DNA from: UBA1494_A sp963973975
GTDB taxonomy: Bacteria > Bacteroidota > Bacteroidia > Flavobacteriales_E > Vicingaceae
Assembly: GCA_963973975.1 (NCBI GenBank)
Contig: CAXBCF010000002.1
Span: forward strand, 62,001 to 126,000
Length of the DNA: 64,000 nt
Direction: 5' to 3'
Shown here: piece after piece, positions 60,718 to 64,000 of the stretch
Numbering within the stretch: position 1 is the first letter of the stretch
Layout of the letters: every line of letters begins with the position of its first letter
The notes under the pieces: generated by a model
What the model was told of the DNA's origin: nothing
Seen by the model: the letters and a program-made list of their open reading frames with translations, nothing else
Database searches by the model: none
Program-made: the position numbers and the translations under genes

Positions 60718-63115
60718 GATAACCTTATTCGCATTTTTTTTCACTGCTTTTTTTGCCGAAGCTCAAGTAAGTACAAGAAATTATTATGAAGATGAAGGAC
60801 TAGTACCTAGAGAGCAATCAGTAGATTTTACTCATTTAAAATTGGAAGTTTCTTTTGTGCCTGAAGAGAAATTGGTGATTGGAAAAGTAACTGAAGATTT
60901 TACGGTGCTGCAAAAAGAAATCGATACTCTCTTTTTAGATGCTGTAAATATTCGATTTAAATCAATTCTATTAAATGAGAAAGAGGTAAGATACAGAATT
61001 GAAAGTAAGGGAGTTACTATTCTTTTCGAAAAGCCACTAAATTGGAATTCCAAACATCAATTGATAATAAGTTATGAAGCAAATCCTTCAAAAGGACTTT
61101 ATTTTGTAGGTTGGGACGATGAAACGAATAGAAGTAGAAAACAAATTTGGACACAAGGCCAGGGGATAGATAATCGCCATTGGATACCGATGTATGATGA
61201 GAAAAACGACAAAGTAATATCTGAAATGCTTATTGAGTTTGATGAAAAATACAAAGTATTATCAAACGGAGAAAAATTGAAAGAGAAAAAAATGTCAGAT
61301 GGCAAGAAGTTGTGGCATTATAAAATTTCCCAACCACATTCCACTTATTTAATAATGCTGGGCATTGGTGAATATGAAATTGAAACCAAAAAATCTAAAT
61401 CGAGAGTGCCTATGTATTTCTATTATTATCCAGGTGAGAAAGATCATGTTGAGCCGACTTATCGATTTTCAGTAGAAATGTTTGATTTTTTTGAAAAGGA
61501 AATTGGTGTTCCTTATCCTTGGAGATCTTACGCTCAAATTCCTGTGCAAGAATTTATGTATGGAGCCATGGAAAATACCACAGCTACAATTTTTGGAGAT
61601 TTTTATTTGGTCAATAGCCGTTCTTTTTTAGATCGAAATTATGTGCGAGTAAATGCTCATGAATTAGCACATCAGTGGTTTGGTGATATGGTTACAGCAA
61701 GGGCAAGCGCACATCATTGGTTACAGGAAAGTTTTGCTACTCATTACGATTTAATGGCCCAAGAAGAATATTTTGGAAAGGAGCATTTTGATTGGGTGCG
61801 CCGCAATTACAACAATCAAGCATTGAAGGCTTCAGAAACAGATTTTAAACCTTTGGCACACAGTCAGGCAGGAACGGTTAGGCATTACCCTAAAGGAGCA
61901 TTTGTTTTGCAAATGTTGAAATACGTTGTTGGGAGAGAGCAATTTAATGCAGGAATAAAGCATTACTTAGAAAAACACGCCTATGGCAATGTTGACAGTG
62001 ATAATCTTTTAACAGCATTTCATGAACGATTAGGTCTTTCTTTAAATTGGTTTTGGGAAGAATGGATTAAAAAAGGGGGAGAGCCTCACTATCAAGTTGA
62101 GTTAATAGAATTACCAAAATCAGTAACGTTTTTTGTGAAGCAAGTTCATGAACGAAACAATTTGGTTGGACTTTTTAAAATGCCCATCGATTTTGAGGTG
62201 CACTTTAAGGATGGAAGTAATTCCACTAAGAAAGTTTGGATAGAAAATGAGAGTCACCTTGTGAATTTTGATATTCCTGAAGGAAAGGAAATTGATTATG
62301 TGCTTTTTGATCCAAATGCGGAAGTGATGAAGAAGGTTACTTTTAAAAAATCACTTTCAATGTTACTTGCTCAAGCAGAAAAAGCGAATAATCTTCTAGA
62401 TAGATACGATGCAGTTGAAGCACTTATGGCTACTGACTTTCCTGAGAAAGATGCATTTATGAAGGAAATTTATAGCTCAGAAGAGTTTCATGCAATAAAG
62501 TCATTAATCATTGCGAATTATGTTCCTCTGATGAATGACATGGCCAAAGAACTTATCCAGCAAGCTGTAAAAGAAGACACTACTGAAGTAAAAATGACTT
62601 TGCTTGAAAGTACGGTTAGAATTTCTGACGAATTGGAGCCTTTTTATGTTCAACTTTTAAAAGACAGTTCCTATAATGTAATTGAAAAAGCATTGGATTT
62701 ACTAACTTTTTATCGTCCTGCCGAGACAGAGAAGTATTTGGAATTGACAAAAAATGTAATTGGAAATAGGTCTCACAATGTTAGAATTAAATGGTTAGAA
62801 GTGGCATATAGTATTAGTCAAGATGAGAAAGTTTTGAATGAACTTGTGGATTACACTTCCAATTCATTTGAGTTTCTAACTCGGGTGAATGCTGCAAAAG
62901 CTCTAAAAAGATTGAATATTGTTAATGAAAAAGCATTATCTTATTTGTTTGATGCTTCATTCAGTTTCAACAGTCGTTTAAGAACGCCTGTTAAAGAAGT
63001 GATAGATCATTTTTTCGAACAAAGAGCTTACAAAACAATGATAATCAATTTTGTGGTTTCAGAAAAGTGGTCAGATACTGAATTTAAGAGAGTGAATAAA
63101 TACCTGATTTATTGA
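60704..63115 (+). CDS. Secreted M1 family aminopeptidase, long form
   Basis: This 803-aa enzyme has a signal peptide (ends FFAEAQ), GAMEN at 287-291 and HELAH at 319-323 with the distal Glu in QESFATH near 342. The C-terminal 240 residues are helical and HEAT/ERAP-like (MKEIYSSEEFHAI, NAAKALKRL). It should hydrolyse peptides outside the inner membrane. It overlaps lysA, so it is in the lysine operon, for no obvious metabolic reason. Confidence 0.93.
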   Translation: MMNFKITLFAFFFTAFFAEAQVSTRNYYEDEGLVPREQSVDFTHLKLEVSFVPEEKLVIGKVTEDFTVLQKEIDTLFLDAVNIRFKSILLNEKEVRYRIESKGVTILFEKPLNWNSKHQLIISYEANPSKGLYFVGWDDETNRSRKQIWTQGQGIDNRHWIPMYDEKNDKVISEMLIEFDEKYKVLSNGEKLKEKKMSDGKKLWHYKISQPHSTYLIMLGIGEYEIETKKSKSRVPMYFYYYPGEKDHVEPTYRFSVEMFDFFEKEIGVPYPWRSYAQIPVQEFMYGAMENTTATIFGDFYLVNSRSFLDRNYVRVNAHELAHQWFGDMVTARASAHHWLQESFATHYDLMAQEEYFGKEHFDWVRRNYNNQALKASETDFKPLAHSQAGTVRHYPKGAFVLQMLKYVVGREQFNAGIKHYLEKHAYGNVDSDNLLTAFHERLGLSLNWFWEEWIKKGGEPHYQVELIELPKSVTFFVKQVHERNNLVGLFKMPIDFEVHFKDGSNSTKKVWIENESHLVNFDIPEGKEIDYVLFDPNAEVMKKVTFKKSLSMLLAQAEKANNLLDRYDAVEALMATDFPEKDAFMKEIYSSEEFHAIKSLIIANYVPLMNDMAKELIQQAVKEDTTEVKMTLLESTVRISDELEPFYVQLLKDSSYNVIEKALDLLTFYRPAETEKYLELTKNVIGNRSHNVRIKWLEVAYSISQDEKVLNELVDYTSNSFEFLTRVNAAKALKRLNIVNEKALSYLFDASFSFNSRLRTPVKEVIDHFFEQRAYKTMIINFVVSEKWSDTEFKRVNKYLIY

Positions 63116-63808
63116 TTAATTAATGACAAATTTGGTGATGGCACTATTTCCAGTTCTGTCTATAAGCTTTAAAAAGTAAAAACCTTTGGAAGGATTAACA
63201 AGATCAATGCTTTGTCTCTGGTGAGGTTGAATGGTTTTTTCAGCCAATTGTCTTCCAGTAAGATCAAAAATGTATGCTTTTAGTTCAGAATGATGATTGA
63301 TTTTAAAATTCAACCTCCCATTCGTATAAAAAATTGATTCAACACTTGGCATTACTTTTTCTATACCGACAATAAAAGAACTACAAGCTGAAGGAAATTT
63401 GTTAGTGTTGCTTGGATATAAAATAGTTCCTTTTACGTCTGCGCAAACTGAGAAATTACTGGCATTATCCAAAACCAATTTTTCAAGTAAAGTATATTGT
63501 AAAAAACGCCCAACCGGCATAGGAGTCCCTACTTGAAGGAGTGTATCTCTAGAATAGGTTGAGTCACTGTTAGCAATAGAGTAAGTAATTTTGAATTGAT
63601 CTCCTGCAATTAATGCATTCGGACCTACATTTCTTATTCGAACAATTAAATCAACTGAATCATTTAATTGATAGTTGAAACTTGCAACTGGAGATGAGAC
63701 TTGAGCCACTTCTATGCTATTTGTGCTTCCTTGTCCTTGACCATAAACAATATTCAGATTAATAAATGCAATATAAAAGCAAAGAAAAGAGGTTAACAGT
63801 TTTAGCAT
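63116..63808 (-). CDS. Secreted protein with T9SS type A sorting domain
   Basis: This 230-aa protein has a signal peptide (ends NIVYGQ), an N-terminal beta domain (CARDB-like: DSVDLIVRIRNVGPNAL) and a C-terminal sorting domain of about 70 residues. The domain contains LKAYIFDLTGRQLAEK and SKGFYFLKLIDRTGNSAITKF, as for cargo of the type IX secretion system. The mature protein would be attached to or released at the cell surface. It converges on the M1 peptidase without a gap. Confidence 0.88.
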   Translation of the reverse strand: MLKLLTSFLCFYIAFINLNIVYGQGQGSTNSIEVAQVSSPVASFNYQLNDSVDLIVRIRNVGPNALIAGDQFKITYSIANSDSTYSRDTLLQVGTPMPVGRFLQYTLLEKLVLDNASNFSVCADVKGTILYPSNTNKFPSACSSFIVGIEKVMPSVESIFYTNGRLNFKINHHSELKAYIFDLTGRQLAEKTIQPHQRQSIDLVNPSKGFYFLKLIDRTGNSAITKFVIN

Positions 63809-63818
63809 AAATTTTAAT

Positions 63819-64000
63819 TTAAATAATGGTTATTTCAATTTCACCAACTTTGATTTGGTCTCCCTTTTTAACTTTTAAACGTTTTCTTTCTTCTGAGTTG
63901 CCATTGTATAACACCTCATTGTTTGCAACCATCATTTTAGCAATGCCTCCAGTTTCAGCAATGCCTGTCACTTTTAAAAGCTTAATCAATTCAATATAGT
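63819..64000 (-). CDS. S4-domain RNA-binding protein, C-terminal fragment
   Basis: The minus strand encodes 59 visible codons ending ...KVGEIEITII and a TAA at 63821-63819; the start lies beyond the window. YIELIKLLKVTGIAETGG and NGNSEERKRLKVKKGDQI are the S4 RNA-binding fold seen in YbcJ-like proteins. The gene ends 11 bp from the upstream boundary of the T9SS cargo gene, and the two share a strand. Confidence 0.85.
   Translation of the reverse strand, partial: YIELIKLLKVTGIAETGGIAKMMVANNEVLYNGNSEERKRLKVKKGDQIKVGEIEITII

Noticed and set aside
1..64000. tRNA, rRNA, insertion sequences or prophage
   Set aside because: I looked for tRNA-like T-loop sequences, transposase and phage motifs while reading and found none that I could support.

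Overview
The window is a chromosomal segment of an AT-rich member of the Bacteroidota, most likely order Flavobacteriales. Four lines of evidence support this: gliding-motility genes gldA, gldD, gldE, gldF and gldG; a protein with a type IX secretion (T9SS) C-terminal sorting domain; several promoters of the Bacteroidetes form TAnnTTTG with an upstream TTG; and an absence of obvious Shine-Dalgarno sequences. I would not name a genus. No tRNA, rRNA, CRISPR array, transposase or phage gene was seen.

Layout. 1-2.9 kb holds the 3' end of mfd, a Na/phosphate cotransporter and a small membrane protein. 3-4.2 kb holds an AAA/DUF4143 ATPase whose upstream region carries three GGTGAAT..ATTCACC operator-like repeats spaced exactly 32 bp apart. 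4.2-11.5 kb is an accessory region made of duplicated pieces. Three copies of a roughly 400-bp leader each end in the same lipoprotein signal peptide and then run into an unrelated Cys-ended mature domain. They are interleaved with a duplicated 104-aa membrane protein, a duplicated and decaying secreted protein, and other secreted proteins. Every leader copy starts with the last part (up to 55 bp) of the neighbouring macB-type permease gene, whose intact copy is at 11.5-12.8 kb. This array is the most unusual structure in the window.

13-20 kb is core: purH followed by a compact mreB-mreC-mreD-mrdA-rodA cell-shape operon. A short AT-rich insertion (20.1-21.7 kb) carries a possible phospholipase-D-fold protein and a multi-zinc-ribbon protein. 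21.7-26.4 kb runs leftwards: nfu-type scaffold, Mrp ATPase, an alkyltransferase-like protein, trmB and an M1 aminopeptidase lipoprotein. 26.5-32.2 kb runs rightwards: small surface proteins, monomeric isocitrate dehydrogenase, era and der. metK (32.4-33.7 kb) is preceded by a good SAM-II riboswitch. 33.9-37.6 kb has two unknown genes, an SPFH lipoprotein, a cell-wall amidase and gldA.

37.6-51.4 kb is mostly housekeeping: rsgA, dtd, a MazG-like pyrophosphohydrolase, rpmA/rplU (with a long Lys/Ala tail on L21), a DMT transporter, a metal-binding lipoprotein next to ctaA, the mutY-ssb-gldE-gldD cluster, HU, a TPR protein, a 30-codon basic COX24-type protein, RNase E/G, an MFS transporter and recX. 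51.8-58.1 kb runs leftwards: gldF-gldG-DUF4340-dnaN, then an M42-type peptidase and a membrane protein. The window ends with an aspartokinase-lysA-M1 aminopeptidase operon, a T9SS cargo protein and the 3' end of an S4-domain RNA-binding protein. GldA (ATPase), GldF (membrane subunit) and GldG would form one ABC transporter encoded at two loci; GldD and GldE belong to the same gliding/secretion machinery.
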